The notes below the pieces were generated by a model, which worked only from the letters and a program-made list of their open reading frames with translations, was not told the DNA's origin and did not search any database. Shown here piece after piece: positions 17,849-26,057 of a stretch of DNA of 64,000 nt. Source of the stretch: JAHEAO01 sp041633555 (GTDB lineage: Bacteria; Pseudomonadota; Alphaproteobacteria; Rhodobacterales; Rhodobacteraceae); the NCBI GenBank assembly GCA_041633555.1, contig JBFKFZ010000001.1, positions 86,412 through 150,411 on the forward strand, written 5' to 3'. The position numbers and the translations under genes are program-made. Positions within the stretch are counted from its first letter, which is position 1, and each line of letters begins with the position of its first letter.

Positions 17849-19534
17849 TCAGTCCTCCAGCAACAGCATCGCGGGGGTTTCGAGCAGCGTTTTGAGTTTC
17901 TGGACGAAGAGCGCTGCATCCCAGCCGTCAATGACGCGGTGATCGAAACTGCAGGAGATGTTCATCTTCTTGCGCGGGACGAAGGCGTTGCTGTCCCAGT
18001 GCGGACGAACGGCCATCTTGTTGATGCCGACGATGGCGACTTCCGGGTAGTTGATGATCGGTGTCGTGGCCAAGGCCCCAAGCGGTCCGAGCGACGTGAT
18101 GGTGATGGTCGAGCCGCTCAGCTCCTCGGCCTTGGCCTTGCCGTCGCGGGCGGCATTGGCCAGACGTCCAAGCTCTGCGGCGCTGTCCCACAGGTTCATC
18201 GCCTCGGAATGGCGCACTACCGGGACGATCAGGCCATTCGGCGTCTGAGTCGCAATGCCCACATGCACCGCTTCGAACTTGCGGAAGATGCCTGCGTCAT
18301 CCTCGAAATGCGCGTTCAGGTTCGGCTGCTCGGCAACTGCATTCACGATTGCACGGATCACGAAGGGCAGAACGGTCAGCTTGCCCTTTGCCTCGGCCTT
18401 GGCCGTGTTCAACTGGCTGCGCAGATCTTCAAGATTGGTGACGTCCACCTCTTCGACGATGGTGATATGCGGAATGCGGGAATTCGAAAGCGCCATGCGC
18501 TCGGCGATCTTCCGGCGCAGGCCAATGATCTTCTCTTCCGTCTCGCCGGTCAGTTGCGCACGCTTCGAATTTCCGGTCGCGGCCTGACCGCCGGTCTGGT
18601 GGAAGTGGCTCAGATCCTCGTGGGTGATCCGTCCGGCGGGACCACTGCCTATGACCTGACGCAGATCGACACCAAGTTCGCGCGCGCGTTTGCGCACAGA
18701 CGGCGTGGTCAGGGGCCTTTCGCCCTCGGCGCGGCGCTGAACGCCAGCCGTTGCAGGCGCTTTCGGTTTCGCCTTGGGGGCAGAGGCCGGGGCGGGCGAC
18801 TTGGCCGCCGGACGCGGAGCGGAAGGCTTGGCCGGTTCACCGACCGGAGCAGATGCGGCGGGCGCCAGCCTCTTGGTGATGTCCTCGACGGAGGTGTTGC
18901 CCGCGCCGTTCACCTCGATCAGGATCAGCGTACTGCCAATCGCGATCGTTTCTCCGACCTCGCCGCCAAGATAGAGAACCTTGCCGGAGGCATTGGATGG
19001 GATCTCGACCGCGGCCTTTTCGGTCATGACCTCGGCGATGATGTCATCTTCCATGACCTGCGATCCGACGGAGACCTTCCAACCGGTCAGCTCTGCCTCG
19101 GCAATGCCTTCGCCGACATCCGGCACCTTGATCTCATGAAGTCCCTTGCCTTCGCCGAGTTGCAGATCGAACGCCAGGGCCGAGGTCGCAGCGGGTGCCG
19201 TTGTCGGCGCCGCAGCGGCAGGTTCCGCCGGTTTCGCAGCCAATGCGGCCGCATCCGTCTCGGCAGCCATTTCGGCCGTCATGTTGCCTGCGCCTTCGAC
19301 CTCCAGCCGCACGAGGTCGGCCCCGATGGCCAGCGTGTCGCCGGCCGCGCCGCCCAGCCAGACGACCCTGCCCGCCACGGCTGAGGGAATTTCGACGGAA
19401 GCCTTGTCGGTCATCACTTCGGCCAGCACGTCGTCTTCCTTGACGACATCCCCGACCTTGACGTGCCAGGCGCTCAGTTCTGCCTCGGCGATGCCTTCGC
19501 CGACATCCGGCAGCTTAATGGCGTAGAGTCCCAT
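17849..19534 (-). CDS. bkdB: Dihydrolipoamide acyltransferase (E2) of branched-chain 2-oxoacid dehydrogenase, two lipoyl domains
   Basis: Core subunit that carries the acyl group from E1 to CoA. Domain order is lipoyl 1 (about residues 3-80, Lys44 in MTDKAS), an Ala/Pro linker, lipoyl 2 (about 132-210, Lys173 in MTEKAA), a long Ala/Pro/Lys linker, the peripheral subunit-binding domain (about 276-310) and the acyltransferase domain, with the catalytic DHRVIDG (His532, Asp536) near the end. Bacterial branched-chain E2 proteins usually carry a single lipoyl domain, so two at 561 residues is an addition, and the two repeats are similar in sequence (both have a VGEGIAEAEL motif). It abuts the E1b stop directly. 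Confidence 0.94.
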   Translation of the reverse strand: MGLYAIKLPDVGEGIAEAELSAWHVKVGDVVKEDDVLAEVMTDKASVEIPSAVAGRVVWLGGAAGDTLAIGADLVRLEVEGAGNMTAEMAAETDAAALAAKPAEPAAAAPTTAPAATSALAFDLQLGEGKGLHEIKVPDVGEGIAEAELTGWKVSVGSQVMEDDIIAEVMTEKAAVEIPSNASGKVLYLGGEVGETIAIGSTLILIEVNGAGNTSVEDITKRLAPAASAPVGEPAKPSAPRPAAKSPAPASAPKAKPKAPATAGVQRRAEGERPLTTPSVRKRARELGVDLRQVIGSGPAGRITHEDLSHFHQTGGQAATGNSKRAQLTGETEEKIIGLRRKIAERMALSNSRIPHITIVEEVDVTNLEDLRSQLNTAKAEAKGKLTVLPFVIRAIVNAVAEQPNLNAHFEDDAGIFRKFEAVHVGIATQTPNGLIVPVVRHSEAMNLWDSAAELGRLANAARDGKAKAEELSGSTITITSLGPLGALATTPIINYPEVAIVGINKMAVRPHWDSNAFVPRKKMNISCSFDHRVIDGWDAALFVQKLKTLLETPAMLLLED

Positions 19535-20548
19535 TCACGCCTCCATCAGTTTTTTCATGTTGCGCCCTACCCGGTCGGGTCCGGGAAAATAGGCCCATTC
19601 CTGCGCATGCGGATAGGGCGTGTCCCAGCCGGCCACGCGCAGCACGGGCGCCTCGAGATGATAGAAACAGTCCTGCTGGATCTGCGCGGCCAATTCAGCG
19701 CCGAAGCCAGAGGTCAGCGTTGCCTCGTGCAGGACCAGGCAGCGACCGGTCTTCTGAACCGAAGCCATCACCGTTTCCGTATCCAGTGGAATCAGCGTGC
19801 GCAGGTCGATCACTTCGGCATCGATACCAGTTTCCGCTGCCGCCGCAATTGCCACATGCACCATGGTCCCGTAGGAAATGATGCTGAGATCCTGACCCTT
19901 GCGGGCCACCGCGGCCTTGCCAAGCGGAACCTCGTAATAGTCCGGATCGACATCGCCCATCGGGTGTTTCTTCCACGGCTGGATCGGGCGGTCATGGTGG
20001 CCGTCGAAGGGACCGTTATAGAGCCGCTTCGGTTCAAGGAAGATCACCGGGTCCGGATCGGCAATCGCCGCCAGCAACAGGCCCTTGGCATCCTGCGGAT
20101 TGGACGGAATGACCGTTTTCAGCCCGGCCACATGGGTAAAGAGCGCCTCGGGGCTCTGACTGTGGGTCTGCGCGCCCCAGATACCGCCACCCGTTGGCAT
20201 GCGGATAACGATCGGGCAGGTGAAGTCACCGGCGGACCGATAGCGCAGCCGCGCAGCCTCGGACACGATCTGGTCATAGGCGGGATACATGTAGTCGGCG
20301 AACTGCACCTCGACGACCGGCTTGAGTCCGTAGGCCGCCATGCCGATGCCGGCGCCGACGATGCCCAACTCGCTGATGGGCGCATCAAAACAGCGCGCGC
20401 TGCCATATTTCTGCTGCAGCCCCGCGGTGCAGCGGAATACGCCGCCGAAATACCCGACATCCTCGCCGAACACGACGACATCCTCGTCGCGTTCCATTGC
20501 TACATCATGAGCGTTCTGGATCGCCGCGATCATCGTCATCTGAGTCAT
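19535..20548 (-). CDS. bkdA2: Branched-chain 2-oxoacid dehydrogenase E1 beta subunit
   Basis: Transketolase-like subunit, 337 residues, that forms the thiamine pyrophosphate site with E1 alpha. It begins MTQMTMIAAIQNAHD and has the E1b stretches VFGEDVGYFGGVFR, FDAPISELGIVGAG and PVVEVQFADYMYPA. The ATG at 20548 immediately follows the E1a stop (TGATCATG); the longer frame is an E1a shadow. The C-terminal domain carries LHEATLTSGFGAELAAQI and GWDTPYPHA, typical of this family. Confidence 0.95.
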   Translation of the reverse strand: MTQMTMIAAIQNAHDVAMERDEDVVVFGEDVGYFGGVFRCTAGLQQKYGSARCFDAPISELGIVGAGIGMAAYGLKPVVEVQFADYMYPAYDQIVSEAARLRYRSAGDFTCPIVIRMPTGGGIWGAQTHSQSPEALFTHVAGLKTVIPSNPQDAKGLLLAAIADPDPVIFLEPKRLYNGPFDGHHDRPIQPWKKHPMGDVDPDYYEVPLGKAAVARKGQDLSIISYGTMVHVAIAAAAETGIDAEVIDLRTLIPLDTETVMASVQKTGRCLVLHEATLTSGFGAELAAQIQQDCFYHLEAPVLRVAGWDTPYPHAQEWAYFPGPDRVGRNMKKLMEA

Positions 20549-20550
20549 GA

Positions 20551-21783
20551 TCAATACCCCACTTCGTGACGCTGCTGGACCAGATGCGGCGGCATTTCGG
20601 CATAGACGTCCTCGAACATGTCTCGCGGCGACGGGACATGGCCGGAGTTCAGCGTACCGATGGCTTCGGCGCGCTTCTGACAGTCGATCACCATGTCGGT
20701 GATCTCGGCCTGGGCCTGCTTGTGGCGCTCCTCCGACCAGATGCCTTTCCTGATCAGATGTTGCTTGAGCCGTTCGATCGGATCCCCGAGCGGCCAGGCC
20801 TCGCTCTCGGTCTTCGGACGGTAGGCGCTCGGATCGTCGGATGTCGAATGCCCGCCGGCGCGATAGGTCACATGCTCGATCAGCGTCGGGCCTAGATTGC
20901 GGCGCGCCCGTTCGGCCGCCCATTTGGCCGCAGCATGCACCGCGAGGTAATCGTTGCCGTCCACCCGAAGGGCCGGAATGCCGAACCCGTGCCCGCGCGC
21001 CGCGAAAGTATGGGCGCCGCCGCGGGCGATACCCTGGAACGTCGAGATGGCCCATTGGTTGTTCACGACGTTCATCACCACCGGCGCCGAGTAGGTCGAG
21101 GCGAACACCAGCGCCGCGTGAAAATCGTTCTCCGAAGTGGAACCGTCGCCGATCCAGGAGGCTGCGATCTTTGTGTCGCCCTTGATCGCCGAGGCCATGC
21201 TCCAGCCGACGGCCTGGATGTACTGGGTCGCGAGGTTGCCGGAGATCGTGAAGAATCCGTATTCTTTAGAGCTGTACATCACCGGCAATTGCCGCCCATG
21301 CAACGGATCCGCCTCGTTTGAGTAGATCTGACACATCATGGTTTCCAGCGGATAGTCCGACGCGATCAGCAGACCGGCCTGACGGTAGGTCGGGAAGTTC
21401 ATGTCGCCTTTCTGCAACGCCCGCTGAAACGCGCAGCTGATCGCCTCTTCGCCAAGATGCTGCATGTAAAACGACGTCTTGCCCTGGCGCTGCGCCGTCA
21501 TCATTCGGCTGTCGTAGATGCGCAGAGTCACCATGTCCCGCAGTCCCTGGGCGATTTCGTCATCGGTTAGGCTGCCGGCCCATTCGCCTTGCGCCTCGCC
21601 CTCGTCATCCAACACGCGGATGATCGTGAATGCCAGGTCGCGGATCACCTCGGGCTTCTCATCCACCGAGGGTCGTCGGACCGAACCCGCCGCCGGAACT
21701 TCGAATCCGGAAAAATCCGGCAGATCGCCGGGCCGGCACTGCGGCTGCGGAACCTTGAGTGAAAGCGGTGGCGTCTCCGTCAT
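20551..21783 (-). CDS. bkdA1: Branched-chain 2-oxoacid dehydrogenase E1 alpha subunit
   Basis: Thiamine pyrophosphate-dependent decarboxylase subunit, 410 residues, first gene of the bkd unit. The TPP/Mg motif runs from GDGSTSENDFHAALVF to NNQWAIS. RQGKTSFYMQHLGEEA and YPTYRQAG-like MNFPTYRQAGLL are family marks, and YRAGGHSTSDDPS is the phosphorylation-loop-like segment of branched-chain E1a. GAGGACGCC precedes the ATG. Together with the E1b, E2 and E3 genes it makes the complete complex acting on the oxoacids of valine, leucine and isoleucine. Confidence 0.95.
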   Translation of the reverse strand: MTETPPLSLKVPQPQCRPGDLPDFSGFEVPAAGSVRRPSVDEKPEVIRDLAFTIIRVLDDEGEAQGEWAGSLTDDEIAQGLRDMVTLRIYDSRMMTAQRQGKTSFYMQHLGEEAISCAFQRALQKGDMNFPTYRQAGLLIASDYPLETMMCQIYSNEADPLHGRQLPVMYSSKEYGFFTISGNLATQYIQAVGWSMASAIKGDTKIAASWIGDGSTSENDFHAALVFASTYSAPVVMNVVNNQWAISTFQGIARGGAHTFAARGHGFGIPALRVDGNDYLAVHAAAKWAAERARRNLGPTLIEHVTYRAGGHSTSDDPSAYRPKTESEAWPLGDPIERLKQHLIRKGIWSEERHKQAQAEITDMVIDCQKRAEAIGTLNSGHVPSPRDMFEDVYAEMPPHLVQQRHEVGY

Positions 21784-22115
21784 GGCGTCCTCGATCTGAT
21801 TGGGTTCGGGCGTGCAACTGTGCTGCCCACTAACCTGACTTCACTATTCCCCTTGCGGAAGCCGGGGTCTAGCTCTGCGCCGGAACTATTCTTGGCCCAT
21901 CCCGTCAGACACATACTGATACAGAGAATAAGACAGTCCACCGGCCCTCCGACTTCCAGCAGTACCGGGCATTCGGCCTTCGCCCAGGCAATGATCAATG
22001 ATCTAATTCGTACCTGATCAAATTATTGCCGGTCTTTTAGCGCTTTGGACAAAAATACGCTAACAAGTTTTGTCTTTGTTAGCATCTGCAAAAGATTTTT
22101 TCGGTAGGCCGCCCG
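21784..22115. promoter_or_regulatory. bkd upstream region with TGATC repeats
   Basis: No gene is supported. The part from about 21990 to 22090 is clearly richer in A and T than its surroundings. It contains TGATC three times (21992, 21999, 22015) and a palindromic element at 22059-22083. Since the Lrp-type gene directly upstream is a natural bkd regulator, this is where I would expect its binding sites and the bkdA1 promoter. No convincing -10/-35 pair was found. Confidence 0.45.
22059..22083. terminator. Inverted repeat after the Lrp-type gene (terminator or operator)
   Basis: GCTAACAA and TTGTTAGC face each other across 9 bases. On the minus strand the second arm is followed closely by a T-rich run (ATTTTTG), as in an intrinsic terminator 33 bp after the Lrp-type gene stop. 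The stem is AT-rich, so it would be weak as a terminator; a binding site for the Lrp-type regulator is the alternative. Confidence 0.4.
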
Positions 22116-22586
22116 TCAGATCGTGTCTGGCACGAATCCTGTCTCGCTCTTGAAGCATTTCAACGAGAATGACGATCGGGAATTCTGAATGCCCTTGATG
22201 CGGTACAGTTTCTGATTGAGGAAGTGCTCGAATCCCCGCGTCCCGTCGACGGCGACCTTGATGAAACAGTCGAATTCGCCCGAGGTCAGGTGAACTTCCA
22301 GCACCTCGGGCAGCTTGCTCAGCTCTTCACATAGCTCGGTGATCCGGGCGACTTCGTCGCGGGCCGCCGATATCTCGACCAGCACGATGTCGGAATAGCC
22401 CAGAAGTCGATGGTTGATCACCGCGCCGAACTTTTCGATATAACCGTCGCGCTGCAACCGCTGCACACGCTGCCAGCATTGACTGGTCGACAGAGACACG
22501 ATCTCCGACAGCTTGGTGTTCGGGATGTTGCCTTCTTTCAGCAGCGTACGAAGGATTCGCAGGTCTATCGAGTCCAGAGGTTTCAT
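22116..22586 (-). CDS. Lrp/AsnC family transcriptional regulator, BkdR-like
   Basis: DNA-binding protein, 156 residues from the ATG at 22586 (MKPLDSIDLRILRTLL); a longer frame adds 49 unlikely residues. The helix-turn-helix covers about residues 5-50 (IPNTKLSEIVSLSTSQCWQRV), and the C-terminal RAM domain senses an amino acid (VEISAARDEVARI, then LTSGEFDCFIKV). It lies between divergent ldh and the collinear bkd unit, the place of BkdR-type activators in pseudomonads, where branched-chain amino acids are the signal. The role is inferred from position. Confidence 0.9.
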   Translation of the reverse strand: MKPLDSIDLRILRTLLKEGNIPNTKLSEIVSLSTSQCWQRVQRLQRDGYIEKFGAVINHRLLGYSDIVLVEISAARDEVARITELCEELSKLPEVLEVHLTSGEFDCFIKVAVDGTRGFEHFLNQKLYRIKGIQNSRSSFSLKCFKSETGFVPDTI

Positions 22587-22851
22587 GAATATTCTTTCGT
22601 CTTTCTGAGCCTGGGCAAAACCTGAATTTGATAATCGGCAGAAAACCTTTAGTTTCAAACATTCATTCTGGCAATCAACCGCTAAGATAAGAGTCGGAAA
22701 CTGGAGGGAGTCGCCCGGTCGGAACTGCAGCATCCGGCGTACTGCGATCGACCTGCGGCGATATGACTACGCGCTGCACGCGTCATCGGTGCGGGCGCAG
22801 AACGTGGCCGTGAGGACCCCTGAATAGCTCTGGAATCATGAGGACAAGACC

Positions 22852-23916
22852 ATGACAAAGAAATTGGAAGATTCGACGCTGACCATCCGTGAGCTCGAGC
22901 CCAGCAATGGATATGCCCGACTGGTTGAAGCCCGCGACGAACAGACCGGACTGCATGCGCTTGTTTCCATCCATTCGCTGAAGCGAGGACCCGCAGCCGG
23001 CGGCTGCCGGATGTACAACTACGCGAACGTGAAGCAAGCTATTTTCGATGTCGAGCGTCTGTCCCGCGGCATGACCTACAAGAACGCTGCTGCCGAATTA
23101 CCCCTAGGTGGTGGTAAATCGGTGATCATTGGCGATCCCAAGACGCAAAAGACGCCAGAGCTGATGCGTGCCTTCGGTTCCTTCATCGACTCCCTGAACG
23201 GCGATTACTACACCGCCGAAGATGTCGGCGTATCGGTGCAGGACATGGCCCATGTCGCAAAGAAGACCCGCTATGTCGCGGGTCTGGAAGGCGGTGCCTT
23301 CGCCAGTGGCGACCCCTCGCCAGTTACCGCGCGCGGCGTCTTTCTGTGCCTGAAGCAGACCCTGAAACATGCCACCGGCTCGGACGATCTGACGGACAAG
23401 AAGATCGCCGTGCAGGGCCTTGGTCATGTCGGGATGAGTCTCGCTGGAATGCTGCACGCGGCCGGGGCCAAGCTCATCGTTTGCGACGTCAACGCCGAGC
23501 AGGCGCAATCCGCCAAAGAGGCCTTCGGTGCGATCGTCGTTTCGCCGGACGAGATCCTGCGGCAGGATGTCGAAGTGTTCATGCCCTGCGCCATGGGCGG
23601 GGTACTGAGTCCGGTCGCGATTGCTGCGCTGAGGGCCCGCTTTGTCGTCGGCGCCGCAAACAACCAGCTCGCCGATAACGCTTGTGGTCAACAACTGAAG
23701 GATGCGGGCATCCTTTATGCGCCCGACTACATCGTCAATGGCGGCGGTATCGTGAACGTGGCGATGGAGATCCTGCAGATCGCCGATCCGGACTATCGCG
23801 AAAGCCGCATCGCGGGCCTGGCAACGACGCTTGAGAAAGTGTTCGCCCTCGCCGACGAACAGGACCTGCCGCCGCACGTGGTCGCGGATCAGCTGATCGA
23901 AACCCGCCTGACCTGA
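22852..23916 (+). CDS. ldh: Leu/Phe/Val/Glu dehydrogenase family, probable leucine dehydrogenase
   Basis: NAD-dependent amino acid dehydrogenase, 354 residues, giving 2-oxoacids for the neighbouring bkd complex. It has the glycine-rich catalytic segment ELPLGGGKSVIIGDP with the active-site Lys and a second Lys in GMTYKNAAAELP. The Rossmann loop is VQGLGHVGMSLAGML and PCAMGGVLSP follows. GAGGA stands 8 bases before the ATG. Leucine and valine are likelier than glutamate given its length (leucine dehydrogenases are about 350-370, glutamate dehydrogenases longer) and position. It is divergent from the Lrp-type gene with 265 bp between. Confidence 0.9.
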   Translation: MTKKLEDSTLTIRELEPSNGYARLVEARDEQTGLHALVSIHSLKRGPAAGGCRMYNYANVKQAIFDVERLSRGMTYKNAAAELPLGGGKSVIIGDPKTQKTPELMRAFGSFIDSLNGDYYTAEDVGVSVQDMAHVAKKTRYVAGLEGGAFASGDPSPVTARGVFLCLKQTLKHATGSDDLTDKKIAVQGLGHVGMSLAGMLHAAGAKLIVCDVNAEQAQSAKEAFGAIVVSPDEILRQDVEVFMPCAMGGVLSPVAIAALRARFVVGAANNQLADNACGQQLKDAGILYAPDYIVNGGGIVNVAMEILQIADPDYRESRIAGLATTLEKVFALADEQDLPPHVVADQLIETRLT

Positions 23917-24029
23917 TCTGCGCTGTCGAGGGGTTTGCCAGGTCAAAGACGAAGGGAAACTACACCGAGCCGCAAAGCCAAAAAATACCTGGCGGACCGC
24001 GTGGCGGCGGAAAACAACACTGTTCAACA

Positions 24030-24314
24030 TTTCCTGTCATCCTCTCCAATGCCGTTGGTCGGCAAGAAAAAATCAATGCGGAATTTCTCGCTCACGATCT
24101 TTATCCGGAGTTCTGGTCGTTCTGCCTGAGCAATGGCGTCGGACGAAGGGCACCCTTGAACAAGTTCATCGAAATGACGCGGGAGTTGCAGGCGGCCTTT
24201 GACTTCGAGGTCCTGAGCCGGTCCTTGGATGGCACTGCTGCGCACGAACTCCTGTTCAACGGGATTGATCTGGTCAGCAATCGAGGGGCCAATCTCCGAA
24301 CTGCCGCCCAATAA
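24030..24314 (+). pseudogene. 3' end of an unidentified gene without a start
   Basis: A plus-strand frame reads FPVILSNAVGRQEKINAEFL, later YPEFWSFCLSNGVGRRAP and ends SNRGANLRTAAQ. Codon choice is like that of real genes here. The frame stays open back into ldh but has no ATG, GTG or TTG start before the coding-like part, so this is a headless C-terminal fragment of about 90 residues. I do not recognise the family. It opens the mobile region between ldh and tRNA-Val, and a hairpin follows 26 bp after its stop. Confidence 0.4.
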
Positions 24315-24340
24315 CCTCTTCGATTGGTCTTTGTTGCATG

Positions 24341-24367
24341 GAAGAGGTCCCTCTTTGGGGCCTCTTC
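24341..24367 (+). terminator. Hairpin after the gene fragment
   Basis: GAAGAGGTCCC and GGGGCCTCTTC make an 11-bp stem (one G-T pair) with a 5-base loop. No U run follows, so it is terminator-like but not a full intrinsic terminator. Its place 26 bp after the fragment at 24030-24314 suggests it belonged to that gene. Confidence 0.5.
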
Positions 24368-24642
24368 ATGATATGATATCGCCCCCAAACTAAAAGGCCC
24401 GCCGGGTTTTGCCCTGACTCCAATTGAGTCCCCAAGCTAATGTTATTACTTAATAAACATGTCCATTCTGCCTTGGACTCAAACGGCAGGAGAGAGGTAA
24501 ATTGATCCCATCGAGAAGCTGGCAATTGCCCCTCCTCGATGGGGTCACATGGGACCCGCGCGGAACAAGCGCCCGCCATGCCTCCTGACAAGCAGGCCAT
24601 GCCATAGCTCTGCCCGGCATGTGCCGGGTGCGATATGCCGGA

Positions 24643-24966
24643 TTAGCGTGGATTGCGCCAGTCAATGCCCTCCAGAAGATAGCCCAACTGCGCCGCTGAG
24701 ATCTGCACCGCTTCGCCCGACCGGCTCACCGGCCAGATGAACTTGCCCGCTTCCAGGCGCTTCAGATAAAGCGACATGCCCACGCCATCATGCCACAGGA
24801 TCTTAACCAGATCACCCTTACGGCCCCGAAAGCAGAAGATCTCGCCCGCATCGGGATCGCGGCCGAGCCCTTCCTGCACCTGTAGCGCCAGCGTGTTCAT
24901 TCCCCGCCTCATATCGGTGGAGCCGCCCGCAATCCAAACCTTCACCCCCGCCGGAAACGCGATCAT
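24643..24966 (-). CDS. tnpB: IS66 accessory protein TnpB
   Basis: 107 residues, full length for IS66 TnpB (IS66 Orf2). Family marks are VWIAGGSTDMRRGMNTLAL, GEIFCFRGRKGDLVKILWH and GMSLYLKRLEAGKF. Its ATG overlaps the tnpA stop (ATGA), the usual coupling in IS66. It ends GIDWRNPR. After it the sequence has no tnpC similarity that I can see. Confidence 0.9.
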   Translation of the reverse strand: MIAFPAGVKVWIAGGSTDMRRGMNTLALQVQEGLGRDPDAGEIFCFRGRKGDLVKILWHDGVGMSLYLKRLEAGKFIWPVSRSGEAVQISAAQLGYLLEGIDWRNPR

Positions 24967-25370
24967 TGCCGATCCACCACTGCCAGAAACCGGGCAAGCG
25001 CTTCGGGCTCCACGCCCACCGGCACGATGAGCCGGCGGCCATTCGGCAGGGCTATCTCAACCTGACAGCCCGGAGGCGGACAGGGGTCAACCGCCTTTGC
25101 TTGCGCCGTGGGAGTTCCCTTCGTCACGGCCACCGGCGCGAACGATACCGGGCGAGAAGACCCAAGCTCACCGTTTCGATACTGCCGCCGCCACGTGGTC
25201 AGCAGCGATCGGCAAATTCCATGTCGCCGCGCTGTGGCTGCCGCCTGGCGGTGGCCGATAAAGCTCTCCTCCACAATGCGCAGTTTATCACCATCTGACC
25301 AATACCGGCGGCGATCACCATCGGCAGCAGACAGAACTTCGATTTGAGGGCGATTGATAAAGTCGGACAT
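24963..25370 (-). CDS. tnpA: IS66 accessory protein TnpA (helix-turn-helix)
   Basis: 135 residues. The N-terminal half carries a transposase-type helix-turn-helix (WSDGDKLRIVEESFIGHRQ, then ATARRHGICRSLLTTWRRQY) as in the IS66/IS3 OrfA family. The C-terminal half holds the IS66 stretch EIALPNGRRLIVPVGVEPEA. It overlaps tnpB by 4 bp. Confidence 0.9.
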   Translation of the reverse strand: MSDFINRPQIEVLSAADGDRRRYWSDGDKLRIVEESFIGHRQAAATARRHGICRSLLTTWRRQYRNGELGSSRPVSFAPVAVTKGTPTAQAKAVDPCPPPGCQVEIALPNGRRLIVPVGVEPEALARFLAVVDRQ

Positions 25371-25547
25371 AAGGGCGGACTTACCATCGGATCGATCCCG
25401 AGATCAGACGGCCGTCGCCAGATGATTACTGCGAAGCTCTCGTCTGATTGTCTTTCAGACGTCTATTTCCGGCGAAGGTGGGCCTTAAATCCGCATTCAT
25501 CATCATGTCCTATTTCTTCTGTGCGACCAGAAGCAACGGAAAGAATA

Positions 25548-25751
25548 ATGAACACGCACAACGCCCATTTTACAGACTACAGAGTTCTGGAAGCAGACAA
25601 TGCGGAAGAGCTTTCCCGAAAAGTGATGCATGCGATTCACAATAGGTGGCAGCCATTCGGCAATATGGCTGTAGCCAAGACGCTGAACGGCTCCGAAGAG
25701 CATATGAAGCTGTTTCAACCAATTGTCCAACAGGCGGAATGGTTTCGATGA
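25548..25751 (+). CDS. DUF1737-like small protein
   Basis: 67 residues. YRVLEADNAEELSRKVMHAI followed by WQPFGNMAV matches the pattern of DUF1737, small proteins whose function is unknown. GGAAAG lies 8 bases before the ATG. It stands alone between the IS66 remnant and a recombinase fragment, so it may be cargo of the former island. Confidence 0.65.
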   Translation: MNTHNAHFTDYRVLEADNAEELSRKVMHAIHNRWQPFGNMAVAKTLNGSEEHMKLFQPIVQQAEWFR

Positions 25752-25849
25752 CCATCGCCAACTGGGGCTCCGGGCCCCCGTCCGATCAGTTCGATCTTGC
25801 TCTTTCTGACACTTCGATCTCCTTTTTTTCACCAGAAGGAGAAAGAGCG

Positions 25850-25924
25850 ATGTCTGATAGAATAAGCGATTCCAATACTAAACAGAGTTGGCTTTTGGTT
25901 TCTGTCCGGTCTGGGATAAAATGA
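25850..25924 (+). CDS. Possible 24-residue ORF with strong ribosome site
   Basis: The product would be MSDRISDSNTKQSWL and nine more residues. AGAAGGAG precedes the ATG by 8 bases, which is unusually strong for chance. It could be the start of a gene cut off by recombination or a short leader peptide. I recognise no family. Confidence 0.25.
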   Translation: MSDRISDSNTKQSWLLVSVRSGIK

Positions 25925-26057
25925 GACCGTCTCGATCCCCCTCCCCGGCCATTACCAGGGTTTGGCACCAATACGCCCCACGATTCCAGGCCAATTCCAA
26001 CGGACTCGGGTCCGAAAGCTCTGTTCCCGCTGGCATCAGGATCCCAGCTATCACGTT

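Larger units (their letters stand above)
24643..25384 (-). mobile_element. IS66-family remnant (tnpA, tnpB; tnpC and one end missing)
   Basis: The first two genes of an IS66 element are intact and in the normal order, but the large transposase gene tnpC should follow tnpB and is absent. A likely terminal repeat (GTAAGTCCGCCCTTA read inward) lies at 25370-25384, upstream of tnpA. No matching inverted copy is seen between 24368 and 24642, so the other end is lost with tnpC. The element cannot move by itself. Confidence 0.75.

Noticed and set aside
17939..19384. Long plus-strand frame opposite the E2 gene
   Set aside because: It mirrors the biased codon use of the Ala/Pro-rich E2 gene and has no motif of its own.
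22628..22658. Sigma-70-like promoter for the Lrp-type gene (TTGAAA with ATTATC, 17 bp apart on the minus strand)
   Set aside because: The -10 element matches the consensus at only two of six places, too weak to list.
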